Below are positions 1-5,963 of a stretch of 7,273 nucleotides of DNA, in pieces. The translations under genes were made by a program, and so were the position numbers. Position 1 is the stretch's first letter, and each line of letters starts with the position of its first letter. The DNA comes from DRLZ01 sp036478815 (GTDB lineage: Bacteria; Pseudomonadota; Gammaproteobacteria; Methylococcales; DRLZ01): positions 1-7,273 of the forward strand of contig JAZGEP010000232.1 in assembly GCA_036478815.1 (NCBI GenBank), in the 5' to 3' direction. Under the pieces are notes generated by a model. It searched no databases and was not told the DNA's origin. It saw only the letters and a list, made by a program, of their open reading frames with translations.

Positions 1-1317
1 TCATCCGGTGTCATCTTAAAAGATCAGCATATTAGTGATCGCATGATTAAATTTGAGGTGATTGAGGGACGCCTGGAAACAATCAACATCTCAAATGCTG
101 GAAGGTTGCACGATAGCTATATAGCCAATCGATTGTTGGTTAATAATCAAGGTCCTTTGCAGATTTCTGAGCTGCAGAAGAACTTCCAATTATTATTAGC
201 CGATCCATTGATTGACCGTTTAAATGGTGTGCTTAAACCAGGTGCGACACCTGGAGCGACAATACTTGATTTAGAGGTGACTCGTAACCCTCAACCCTAT
301 GGACTGTATCTAAACTTTGATAATCATACTCCACCCAGCATCGGCGCATATACTGGACGATTGGGTGGCTATGTGCGTAATTTAACTGGCTTCGGAGATA
401 TTGCAGGTCTTGAGTTGGGTATTAGCGAAGGTCTTAAATTGTTGGATTTTAATTATGCGATACCTATTAATCGCTATAACACCAAATTTTTATACGATTT
501 TCAAACCAGTAACGCGGACATCATCGAATCACCATTGAATCGTCTGGATATCGAGAGCGATTTTTATCATTTTGAATTTGGGCTAAGCCATCCTGTTTAT
601 AACAGTTTGAACCGAAAATTTCTTATGGACGTTCGCTTTGCCTATCGGGAGAACAGCACATCGTTGTTGGGGCAACCATTTGCGTTTAGTGGTGGCGTTG
701 ATCAGAGTGGTGACTCTGTGGTCAGTGTGGTTCGTTTGGCTCAGAATTTTATTGACCGTGGTCGAAATCATGCGCTTTCACTACGCTCTATTTTCAGCAT
801 CGGTATAGATGCATTTGGCTCTACTGTTTCCAAAGACTTGGCGGATAGTGAGTTTTTTAGTTGGATCGGCCAGGCTAATTATGCACATCGCCTCAATGAT
901 TATGGTGTTCAGATGGTTTTACGAGGTAGCGTGCAATTGTCAAACGATACGCTGTTACCGTTGGAGCGTTTTGCGTTGGGTGGACATGCGACGGTACGTG
1001 GATATCGGGAAAACTATCGGGTTAGGGACGAAGGCTATTTTGTTTCAGCTGAACTGCATTACCCGCTGATACAGCCCGCTGATTTTTCAGGGCATAGTCT
1101 GGTCGTTGTGCCTTTTGCTGATGTTGGTGCGGCCTGGAACCATAATGAGAGTATTAATGAAACCCTGTATTCTGCGGGTATCGGTTTGAAGTGGGGATGG
1201 AAGATATTGAGCGCAGAGCTGTTTTGGGCGCATGCGTTTAAGTCACCTGACTCTCAAAATGAATATGATTTACAGGACGACGGTGTTCATGTTCAGTTAT
1301 CAACCCGGATTTTTTAA
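1..1317 (+). CDS. TpsB/ShlB-FhaC family outer-membrane transporter, 5'-truncated
   Basis: The reading frame is open to the first base of the window, so the true start lies upstream and the ATG at 43 is internal. 438 codons are visible. The first ~90 codons match a POTRA domain: a 'GVILKDQHISDR' segment, then 'FEVIEGRL', then a 'LKPGATPGATILDLEV' end. The remainder is a 16-strand-type barrel beginning 'YGLYLNFDNHTPPSIGAYTG'. The family-defining 'GGHATVRGYREN' motif is present, with VRGY at nt 994-1005; this is the L6 loop tetrad conserved in TpsB and Omp85 proteins. The protein ends in Phe (STRIF), the usual outer-membrane barrel C-terminus. Family members export a large TpsA exoprotein (haemolysin or filamentous-haemagglutinin type) from periplasm to surface. 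The signal peptide and N-terminal plug helix must lie off the window. The CHAT gene follows 13 nt after the stop, so the two are probably co-transcribed. The family is secure; the substrate is unknown. Confidence 0.93.
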   Translation, partial: SSGVILKDQHISDRMIKFEVIEGRLETINISNAGRLHDSYIANRLLVNNQGPLQISELQKNFQLLLADPLIDRLNGVLKPGATPGATILDLEVTRNPQPYGLYLNFDNHTPPSIGAYTGRLGGYVRNLTGFGDIAGLELGISEGLKLLDFNYAIPINRYNTKFLYDFQTSNADIIESPLNRLDIESDFYHFEFGLSHPVYNSLNRKFLMDVRFAYRENSTSLLGQPFAFSGGVDQSGDSVVSVVRLAQNFIDRGRNHALSLRSIFSIGIDAFGSTVSKDLADSEFFSWIGQANYAHRLNDYGVQMVLRGSVQLSNDTLLPLERFALGGHATVRGYRENYRVRDEGYFVSAELHYPLIQPADFSGHSLVVVPFADVGAAWNHNESINETLYSAGIGLKWGWKILSAELFWAHAFKSPDSQNEYDLQDDGVHVQLSTRIF

Positions 1318-1321
1318 GAGA
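1317..1321 (+). promoter_or_regulatory. Ribosome binding site deciding the CHAT gene start
   Basis: AGAGA overlaps the last base of the upstream stop codon. It lies 9 nt before the ATG at 1331 and directly against the ATG at 1322. The spacing favours 1331. That start also gives the cleaner signal peptide, MIRSITIYAALIALLSIHTA followed by FA|TT. Confidence 0.5.
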
Positions 1322-1330
1322 ATGTTATCA

Positions 1331-3574
1331 ATGATACGGTCTATAACAATCTATGCGGCATTGATTGCACTTTTGTCAATCCATACTGCATTCGCAACGA
1401 CTTTCACTTCTTTTGAGCAGCGTTTGCAACTCGGACAACAGCAGTTACAAACTGGTCAGGTCAATATGGCATTGGATACGCTGCATAATGCTTATCAACA
1501 AGTACAAAATAATCACTCTGAATCTGCTCGAAAACAACAGGCTTCGGTAATGGCTGCATTAGGTGAAGCCAATGTGCGTGCGCAAAACTTTAGCAAGGCA
1601 GAGCAATGGTTGAATAAAAGTAATCAAATCGCTCAAGCATTGTCTGATGCAGCGTTATCAGCAGCTATTTTCAATCGATTCGGTTTGTTATATGCAACAC
1701 AAAATAATCCAGCACAGGCGTTAACAAAATACACAAAAGCACTGGCTTTTGCACAACAAACTTCAGATACTGCGTTAATTGCCAGTAGCTACGTCAATGT
1801 GTCCAAGTATCAGCCGGCACCAACAGCACAGTTTTTAATGCAGGCTTATCAACTGACACAGAAACTCACAGATGATTCTATCAAACGTCAATTGTTACTT
1901 GCCATCGGTTATCAAGCACAACAAAAACAGAAAACCCTGCTTGCTAACCAAACATTCCGTGAAGTATTACAGTTGACACCATCCACAAGGCAAAAAGCTG
2001 AAGCATTAGGTTATTTAGGTGGCTTATACCTAGAGCAAGCGCGAAATGGTGAAGCTTTGGCGTTAACCAGACAAGCAATTGTTGCGGATAACTCTCCAGA
2101 TTTATTGATCAAGTGGGAACAACAGCAGGCGCAGATATTACAAAAAAAAGGTGAAACAAAACAGGCGATTCAAGCCTATCGGCGCGCAGTTGCGCATATT
2201 GAAAGCATACGCAGGGATATTCCAATCTTTTATCAAGATGGTACGTCTTCGTTTAGGAAAACACTTGCCCCTGTTTATGTGGGATTGGTCGATTTGTTGT
2301 TGCAACAAAATGATGACGACTCAATACAGAATGAAAAAGATCTCAAGGAAGTACAAACAATATGGGAGCGTTTTAAGACGGCAGAGTTAAACGACTATTT
2401 TCGGAAAACTTGCGATATTAATCAGTCAGCTTTAAATGATTGGCAAGAAAACAACAGCGATATAGCTATATTTTATCCTATTTTGTTACCTGATCGGTTG
2501 GAGCTATTGTTGAGTATCAATCAGAAAATCAGTCGTTATCGAGTCGATATCACTGCTGACGAAATTAGTGCTTCTGTGAATAACTTGTTCACCTCTGTTA
2601 TGGAGACTATCAAGGGCTTGCAATATGGCGACAACATGCGCTCCAATCAGCTACGCCCTAATCATCTGAACCCCAATGAACAACTTTATCAGTGGTTAAT
2701 AAAACCAATCGCCAAAGAGCTTAAAAATAATAATATTTCTACATTGATTTATATTCCGGATGGAGTCTTGCGTAAAATCCCATTGGGGATACTCAGCGAC
2801 GGACAAGACTATCTCATTGAACACTATGCGGTAGTCACCAATCCCGGTATGTCGATGTTAATAGAAAAGGAAAAATCAAGAATAGATGATAAGGATTTTT
2901 TGTTGACGGGAATGAGTATACCTGGAGCCGTTGTTGAAGACTATTTAGATTTGAATCTTCAGCCAGGAGATAAACCACTGACCAAGACACAGCGCGAGAA
3001 GTTGGTGGCTGAACTGACAGATCAACTAAGCTTACCGATGGTGGATACTGAACTGGAGATGCTTTCATCGATGCTGAACAGTCCGGTTATGAAAAATGAT
3101 CAGTTTACACAAATCAACTTTGAACAAGCCATATTAAAGGGACAGAATATCATCCACATTGCATCGCATGGCTTTTTCTCTGGCAATCCGGAGCAGAGTT
3201 ATGTAATGACGTATGATCAAATATTAAATATGAACGATCTGATATCACTATTCCAGGCAGAAGCGTTTTCAGATAAGCCGGTAGACTTGATTAGCTTTAG
3301 TGCCTGCGAAACCGCTGAAGGTGATGATCGTTCGCCTCTGGGATTGAGTGGTGTTGTAGTCCAGGCTGGGGTACGCAGTGCTATCGGTACATTGTGGCAA
3401 GTATCTGATGAAGCTGCTCAGAAAGTATTTACTGGTTTCTATCAAAATTATTACACACAAGACATGACAAAGGCTCAAGCCTTGCGGAAAGCGCAATTAG
3501 CGCTGCTAAAATTGCCAGAGTTTGAACATCCTGTCTATTGGGGAGGGTTTATTTTGACTGGCGAATGGAAGTGA
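1331..3574 (+). CDS. Secreted TPR-CHAT domain protein (caspase-like peptidase)
   Basis: 747 aa from the ATG at 1331 (750 aa from 1322). Residues 1-22 form a Sec signal peptide: Arg3, a hydrophobic core, and an AFA cleavage site before TTF. The mature protein should therefore be periplasmic or secreted. Residues ~25-330 are helical TPR-like repeats rich in Ala and Gln. A CHAT-associated linker follows: 'SFRKTLAPVYVGLVDLLLQQ' near 307-326 and 'ERFKTAELNDYFRKTC' ending at Cys361. The CHAT domain covers ~445-747. It contains 'IPDGVLRKIPLG' (Pro476), 'IHIASHGFF' with His613, 'SFSACETAEGD' with Cys659, 'GLSGVVVQAGVRSAIGTLW', and the terminal 'HPVYWGGFILTGEW'. His613 and Cys659 are the expected clan CD catalytic pair, 46 residues apart, so it looks active. 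It sits 13 nt after a TpsB gene. I infer a role in processing or controlling the secreted partner. The domain call is firm; the substrate is unknown. Confidence 0.93.
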   Translation: MIRSITIYAALIALLSIHTAFATTFTSFEQRLQLGQQQLQTGQVNMALDTLHNAYQQVQNNHSESARKQQASVMAALGEANVRAQNFSKAEQWLNKSNQIAQALSDAALSAAIFNRFGLLYATQNNPAQALTKYTKALAFAQQTSDTALIASSYVNVSKYQPAPTAQFLMQAYQLTQKLTDDSIKRQLLLAIGYQAQQKQKTLLANQTFREVLQLTPSTRQKAEALGYLGGLYLEQARNGEALALTRQAIVADNSPDLLIKWEQQQAQILQKKGETKQAIQAYRRAVAHIESIRRDIPIFYQDGTSSFRKTLAPVYVGLVDLLLQQNDDDSIQNEKDLKEVQTIWERFKTAELNDYFRKTCDINQSALNDWQENNSDIAIFYPILLPDRLELLLSINQKISRYRVDITADEISASVNNLFTSVMETIKGLQYGDNMRSNQLRPNHLNPNEQLYQWLIKPIAKELKNNNISTLIYIPDGVLRKIPLGILSDGQDYLIEHYAVVTNPGMSMLIEKEKSRIDDKDFLLTGMSIPGAVVEDYLDLNLQPGDKPLTKTQREKLVAELTDQLSLPMVDTELEMLSSMLNSPVMKNDQFTQINFEQAILKGQNIIHIASHGFFSGNPEQSYVMTYDQILNMNDLISLFQAEAFSDKPVDLISFSACETAEGDDRSPLGLSGVVVQAGVRSAIGTLWQVSDEAAQKVFTGFYQNYYTQDMTKAQALRKAQLALLKLPEFEHPVYWGGFILTGEWK

Positions 3575-3577
3575 TTC

Positions 3578-3597
3578 AGAATCTATTCAATATCTCG
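3578..3597 (+). repeat. Half-copy of the element H arm
   Basis: These 20 bases match 5737-5756, the left arm of element H, at 18 of 20 positions (AGAATCTRTTCAAKATCTCG). No inverted partner is found nearby, so this is a solo arm or a remnant. It lies 3 nt after the CHAT stop codon, in the 47-nt gap between the convergent CHAT and ferredoxin genes. I see no convincing U-tailed terminator in that gap. Confidence 0.5.
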
Positions 3598-3621
3598 CTG
3601 AAGGGTACATCGGTCAATTAA

Positions 3622-3966
3622 TCAAATAAATTGATACTCACTGACTACTTTTCCACCAATCAAGTGCTGCTGAATAATCAGTTCAAGTACATCAGGTGTG
3701 CAGGAGTGATACCAAATTGCATCGGGATAAACCACGGCAATTGGTCCTTGTCGGCAGACTTGCAGACAATTAGCTTTGGTGCGATAGATGCCTCCAGTAC
3801 CCTCGAGCCCCAGTTCTTTCAAGCGTAGTTTGAGAAAGTTCCAGGCTTGCAAGCTGGTTTCTTTGTGGCAACATTTTGGCTTGCTTTGATCCGCGCACAA
3901 AAAAATGTGACGTGTGATATCAGGGATACCCAAGCGAGCTGATATTTGAGAGAGTTCTGCTGTCAT
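3622..3966 (-). CDS. Thioredoxin-fold [2Fe-2S] ferredoxin
   Basis: 114 aa, typical for the thioredoxin-like [2Fe-2S] ferredoxin family (Shethna/FdIV type). Cluster ligands are visible: Cys24 in 'HIFLCADQ', then the Cys32-Cys33 doublet in 'KPKCCHKE', then Cys67 and Cys71 in 'NCLQVCRQGPIAVVYPD'. The last string is the family CLxxC-xxGP signature, followed by the usual 'WYHSCTPDVLELIIQQHLIGG' C-terminus. One Cys of the 32/33 doublet is probably the second ligand; Cys89 is an extra cysteine. It is a cytosolic electron carrier or Fe-S assembly/redox accessory protein; the partner cannot be told from context. The start is the only ATG that keeps the full N-terminus, but the ribosome binding site is poor (TTAAG a few bases upstream). 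It converges on the CHAT gene, and its upstream side meets element B1 39 nt before the start codon. Confidence 0.9.
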   Translation of the reverse strand: MTAELSQISARLGIPDITRHIFLCADQSKPKCCHKETSLQAWNFLKLRLKELGLEGTGGIYRTKANCLQVCRQGPIAVVYPDAIWYHSCTPDVLELIIQQHLIGGKVVSEYQFI

Positions 3967-4043
3967 TTACTTAATGTTCTTAAAAATTAGTAACAATTTA
4001 GCTTAGGAGCGAGGATTTAATAACTTCAGACTTCCTGACCTTA

Positions 4044-4220
4044 GGGGCTGTCAATAAATAACTTGCCGTTTTTGCATCCCATCTTCAGGTCATTTTCTGT
4101 CGATCTTCAATCGCAAGATCCTCAACGTAGCACACTACGCCTGCGGTTTTGCTCAATCAGATCAACAAAATCTAACCTAAATCTGGGCGCAAAAACGGCA
4201 AGTTATTTATTGACAGACCC
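4044..4220. mobile_element. Palindromic MITE-like element A
   Basis: 177 bp. The terminal inverted repeats are 32 bp with 31 matches: 4044-4075, starting GGGGCTGTCAATAAATAACT, against 4189-4220. TTA directly flanks both ends (4041-4043 and 4221-4223) as a probable 3-bp target duplication. The midpoint, 4132, falls in the small hairpin ACGTAG-CACA-CTACGC (4125-4140). There is no open reading frame. A TNA target duplication with long inverted repeats resembles non-autonomous derivatives of the IS1031 group of the IS5 family; that assignment is inference only. Confidence 0.75.
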
Positions 4221-4284
4221 TTAGGACCAACAATCAATGCGTTACCAATTTACCCCGGAATTTCATATGAGACTGATTTGGCGT

Positions 4285-4359
4285 AGGTTGGTACTGAGCT
4301 TGCGAAGTCCAACACGGACAAGCTATAAAACGTTGGACTTCGTTCCTCAGTGCCAACCT
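4285..4359. repeat. Small palindromic repeat D
   Basis: 75-bp two-part palindrome. The outer arms AGGTTGGTACTGAG (4285-4298) and CTCAGTGCCAACCT (4346-4359) match at 13 of 14. The inner arms CGAAGTCCAAC (4303-4313) and GTTGGACTTCG (4332-4342) match perfectly. It lies inside segment C. Its 'GTAGGTTGG...GCGAAGTCCAACAC' layout resembles widespread intergenic REP-like palindromes of proteobacteria. It is shorter than the A/B/E elements and lacks their central motif. Confidence 0.6.
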
Positions 4360-4558
4360 TGTACATTATTTGGTTTGGCATCAAGTCACTATCCGCGAGA
4401 TCAGGTTGTCTGAACTTCCGGATTTTGACTTGCCTTCTGGCTCCACAGAAGCACTAATAAAATGGTTACATAGCCTGTGCTATGCGCCTATTTTATCAGC
4501 ACTTCTGTGAAACCAAAATTCTACGTCAAACTTTCGGAAGTTATTAAATCCTCAATTC

Positions 4559-4760
4559 TTACCCTCTATTTTGTCCAATCGCTGTCTGGAAAGTGCTTGG
4601 GTACATCTGTAAACTCCGTGCTTTCGCCTTGCTCTTGTACATGAGAAGGCAATCTGAGCAGTGACTGATTACGCTGAGTAGTTAAAAAAAGACATGTAAT
4701 AATGTTAAAATAATTATGGTCGAGTATTCGCTACATAACAGTTTTTCTAGTGCTGATGTG
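4559..4760. other. Gene-free spacer with a diverged repeat
   Basis: About 200 bp with no convincing gene. Positions 4670-4730 resemble 6910-6968 in the same orientation, sharing the pieces ACGCT, GAGTA, AAAAAGACA and TTAAAATAAT with small gaps. This may be the ruined left half of element F1 or a separate old duplication. Confidence 0.35.
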
Positions 4761-4807
4761 GAGCAAAAAGGCAAGCAAGGTTGGTAACTTTATTTCGTCA
4801 AACCACC
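4761..4807 (+). mobile_element. Right-half remnant of a palindromic element, F1
   Basis: Positions 4774-4807 (34 nt) are the exact reverse complement of 7150-7183, the arm of element F2, and the match includes the flanking TTA/TAA. The preceding GAGCAAAAAG (4761-4770) is also shared with F2 and, one base changed, with E1 and E2. No matching left arm is found upstream, so only about half of the element survives. Its right boundary abuts element G at TTA 4808-4810. Confidence 0.65.
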
Positions 4808-4810
4808 TTA

Positions 4811-4985
4811 TACTCTTCCCACATGAAAATTTAGCATTTTGTGCGCGCATGGTTGGTGTGTAAATTTGGTGCGGGTAGTTGCGTTGGAAAATCTTGCTGT
4901 AGAGTGACTACAGCAAAGATTTCCCGCCTTACTTTCTACAAAACATCACGCACACAATATGCTCAATTTTTATGTGCGAAGAGTA
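4811..4985. mobile_element. Palindromic MITE-like element G
   Basis: About 175 bp. The arms match at 32 of 37: 4811 onward, TACTCTTCCCACATGAAAAT, against the complement of the run ending at 4985. TA sits on both sides (4809-4810 and 4986-4987), which suggests a TA target duplication as in IS630/Tc1-type elements; TTA on the left alone would be the alternative. A strong hairpin near the centre pairs GGAAAATCTTGCTGTAG (4886-4902) with CTACAGCAAAGATTTCC (4908-4924). The arms are unrelated to those of A, B, E and F. It ends 55 nt before the peroxiredoxin start codon. Confidence 0.7.
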
Positions 4986-4989
4986 TACT
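4984..4989 (+). promoter_or_regulatory. Possible -10 box at the end of element G
   Basis: TATACT differs from the consensus TATAAT at one base and lies 51 nt upstream of the peroxiredoxin ATG. It straddles the right end of element G; the left tip carries the same hexamer in the same reading direction. I find no good -35 at the right spacing, so this is only a candidate. Confidence 0.25.
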
Positions 4990-5027
4990 CATACATTTTA
5001 AATTGATGCAAGAGTGACTTTTAAGTC

Positions 5028-5033
5028 AGGAGA
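5028..5033 (+). promoter_or_regulatory. Ribosome binding site of the peroxiredoxin gene
   Basis: AGGAGA lies 7 nt before the ATG at 5041. It decides that start over an in-frame GTG at 5014, which has no such signal. Confidence 0.8.
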
Positions 5034-5040
5034 TAATGAT

Positions 5041-5565
5041 ATGTTTTTGACTGTACCCAATGTTATTTTTAGAACCCGTGTACGTGATGAAGGGGTTGGC
5101 GGAGAAAATCCTTTTCGCTGGCAGGATGTCAGTACCGAGGATATTTTTAAACGCAAAAAGATCGTAGTTCTGGCTCTTCCAGGTGCCTTCACACCAACAT
5201 GCTCAAGTACTCATTTGCCGGGATTTGAAAAAAAATACAACGAGATAATCCAACAAGGTGTGGATGAGGTGTATTGCTTGAGTGTCAATGATGCATTTAC
5301 CATGTTTCAGTGGAGTAAACATCTTGGCATCCAAAATGTTGAAATGTTACCAGACGGCAATGCTGATTTTACGCGTGGAATGGGGATGTTAGTTAAGAAA
5401 GAAAACCTGGGGTTCGGCTACCGCTCATGGCGCTATTCAATGTTTGTGGATGACCAAAAAATTGTTAAATTATTCAGTGAGCCTGGACAGATCGATAATT
5501 GCCCAGATGACCCGTTCTCTGTTAGCGATGTCGACACGATGCTTAACTATTTAAAGCAGCAGTAA
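5041..5565 (+). CDS. Peroxiredoxin of the Prx5 / glutathione-type (redoxin) family
   Basis: 174 aa from the ATG with a strong AGGAGA site. The Prx5 active-site loop reads 'LPGAFTPTCSSTHLPGF', with Cys54 as the peroxidatic cysteine and Thr51/Pro47 in the usual places. Family landmarks follow: 'VYCLSVNDAFTMFQW' with Cys79, 'LPDGNADFTRGMGM', the supporting Arg131 in 'YRSWRYSM', and the C-terminal 'DDPFSVSDVDTML'. It reduces H2O2 and alkyl hydroperoxides in the cytosol. Close relatives are the N-terminal half of Prx5-glutaredoxin fusions, but no glutaredoxin domain follows here, so glutathione plus a separate glutaredoxin, or thioredoxin, is the likely reductant. Cys154 is an additional cysteine whose role is unclear. 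The gene stands alone between palindromic elements: G ends 55 nt upstream and E1 begins 4 nt after the stop codon. It converges on tpx. Confidence 0.92.
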   Translation: MFLTVPNVIFRTRVRDEGVGGENPFRWQDVSTEDIFKRKKIVVLALPGAFTPTCSSTHLPGFEKKYNEIIQQGVDEVYCLSVNDAFTMFQWSKHLGIQNVEMLPDGNADFTRGMGMLVKKENLGFGYRSWRYSMFVDDQKIVKLFSEPGQIDNCPDDPFSVSDVDTMLNYLKQQ

Positions 5566-5569
5566 TTTA

Positions 5570-5728
5570 GGAACGTGCATGGAATAACTTGAACAATGAT
5601 GGCGCAGGATTTTTGTTTCTGACGAAACGATCTCAAGAAGCGCATAGTTGTTCTACGCAACGATTGAGATGGTTTGGTCAGGAGCAATAAGACAAGCCAC
5701 GATGTTCAAGTTATTTCATGCACGTTCC
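5570..5728. mobile_element. Palindromic MITE-like element E1
   Basis: 159 bp. The terminal arms match at about 26 of 29: 5570-5598, starting GGAACGTGCATGGAATAACT, against 5700-5728. TTA precedes the left tip (5567-5569). An inner palindrome ends at the central hairpin GCGCATAG-n-CTACGCA (5640-5659), which is centred on the element midpoint. It is about 92% identical to E2 by eye and lies in the same orientation. It starts 4 nt after the peroxiredoxin stop codon, so it is transcribed as a long hairpin in that mRNA or ends it. Confidence 0.85.
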
Positions 5729-5737
5729 TGTATTTAA

Positions 5738-5876
5738 GAATCTGTTCAAGATCTCGATCAAGAGGTGTCGCGCAAGGAAAAAGTGGACGAACAAGCGCAG
5801 CAAATTGGTGTAGATGAGCATTTGAGATCACTTTTTAAGCGCGCATGCACCTTTCAACGAGATTTTGATCAGCGTC
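5738..5876. mobile_element. Diverged palindromic element H
   Basis: About 139 bp with imperfect arms. Left, GAATCTGTTCAAGATCTCG (5738-5756). Right, CGAGATTTTGATCAGCGTC (5858-5876), whose complement shares CTG-TCAA-ATCTCG; similarity continues inward through AGGTG and GCGC. TAA flanks both sides (5735-5737 and 5877-5879). The centre lacks the clear GCGCATAG/CTACGC hairpin of elements B, E and F, so H is either a different family or an older copy. It fills the space between the convergent peroxidase genes, about 90 nt from the tpx stop codon. Confidence 0.55.
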
Positions 5877-5963
5877 TAAGGCGCAACGTAGAGTAGAGAG
5901 TGCAAAGACTCTGTAATTGAAGCTGTAACACAGGCGAATAGGCAAGCAAGACGGTGTGTTGTT

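Larger units (their letters stand above)
4028..4412. mobile_element. Inserted segment C inside element B1
   Basis: This segment splits B1 relative to B2. AACTTC occurs on both sides (4022-4027 and 4413-4418), consistent with a short target duplication. Its ends are imperfect inverted repeats: CAGACTTCCTGACC on the left against the complement of GATCAGGTTGTCTG on the right, 11 of 14 matching. It contains element A and the small palindrome D. Without element A and one TTA copy it would be about 205 bp. I see no coding region in it. The outer boundary rests on comparison with a single intact copy, so it is provisional. Confidence 0.45.
4006..4558. mobile_element. Palindromic MITE-like element B1, interrupted
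   Basis: The ends are perfect 17-bp inverted repeats, GAGGATTTAATAACTTC at 4011-4027 and its complement at 4537-4553. TTA lies just outside on both sides (4003-4005 and 4559-4561). The same arms occur in the intact 158-bp copy B2 (6664-6821). B1 is 553 bp because about 385 bp (4028-4412) has been inserted after the first arm. Removing that and one AACTTC duplicate leaves about 162 bp. The restored right part carries an inner palindrome, CACAGAAG to CTTCTGTG (about 4444-4509), around the family hairpin CATAG-n-CTATGCGC (4469-4487). The left tip lies 39 nt upstream of the ferredoxin start codon. Confidence 0.75.

Noticed and set aside
1232..1330. Upstream in-frame start for the CHAT gene at 1232
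   Set aside because: It would overlap the TpsB gene by 86 bp and place 33 residues before a clear signal peptide. The start at 1331 has better ribosome-binding-site spacing.
3575..3621. Rho-independent terminator between the CHAT and ferredoxin genes
   Set aside because: The only fold, TCAATT with AATTGA, is a 6-bp A/T stem without a clear U-tract.
5014..5040. GTG start nine codons upstream for the peroxiredoxin
   Set aside because: The AGGAGA at 5028-5033 lies inside that extension and is ideally spaced for the ATG at 5041.
5900..5930. Hairpin AGAGT-GCAAAG-ACTCT downstream of tpx
   Set aside because: The stem is only 5 bp and is not followed by a U-run in the tpx direction; too weak for a terminator.
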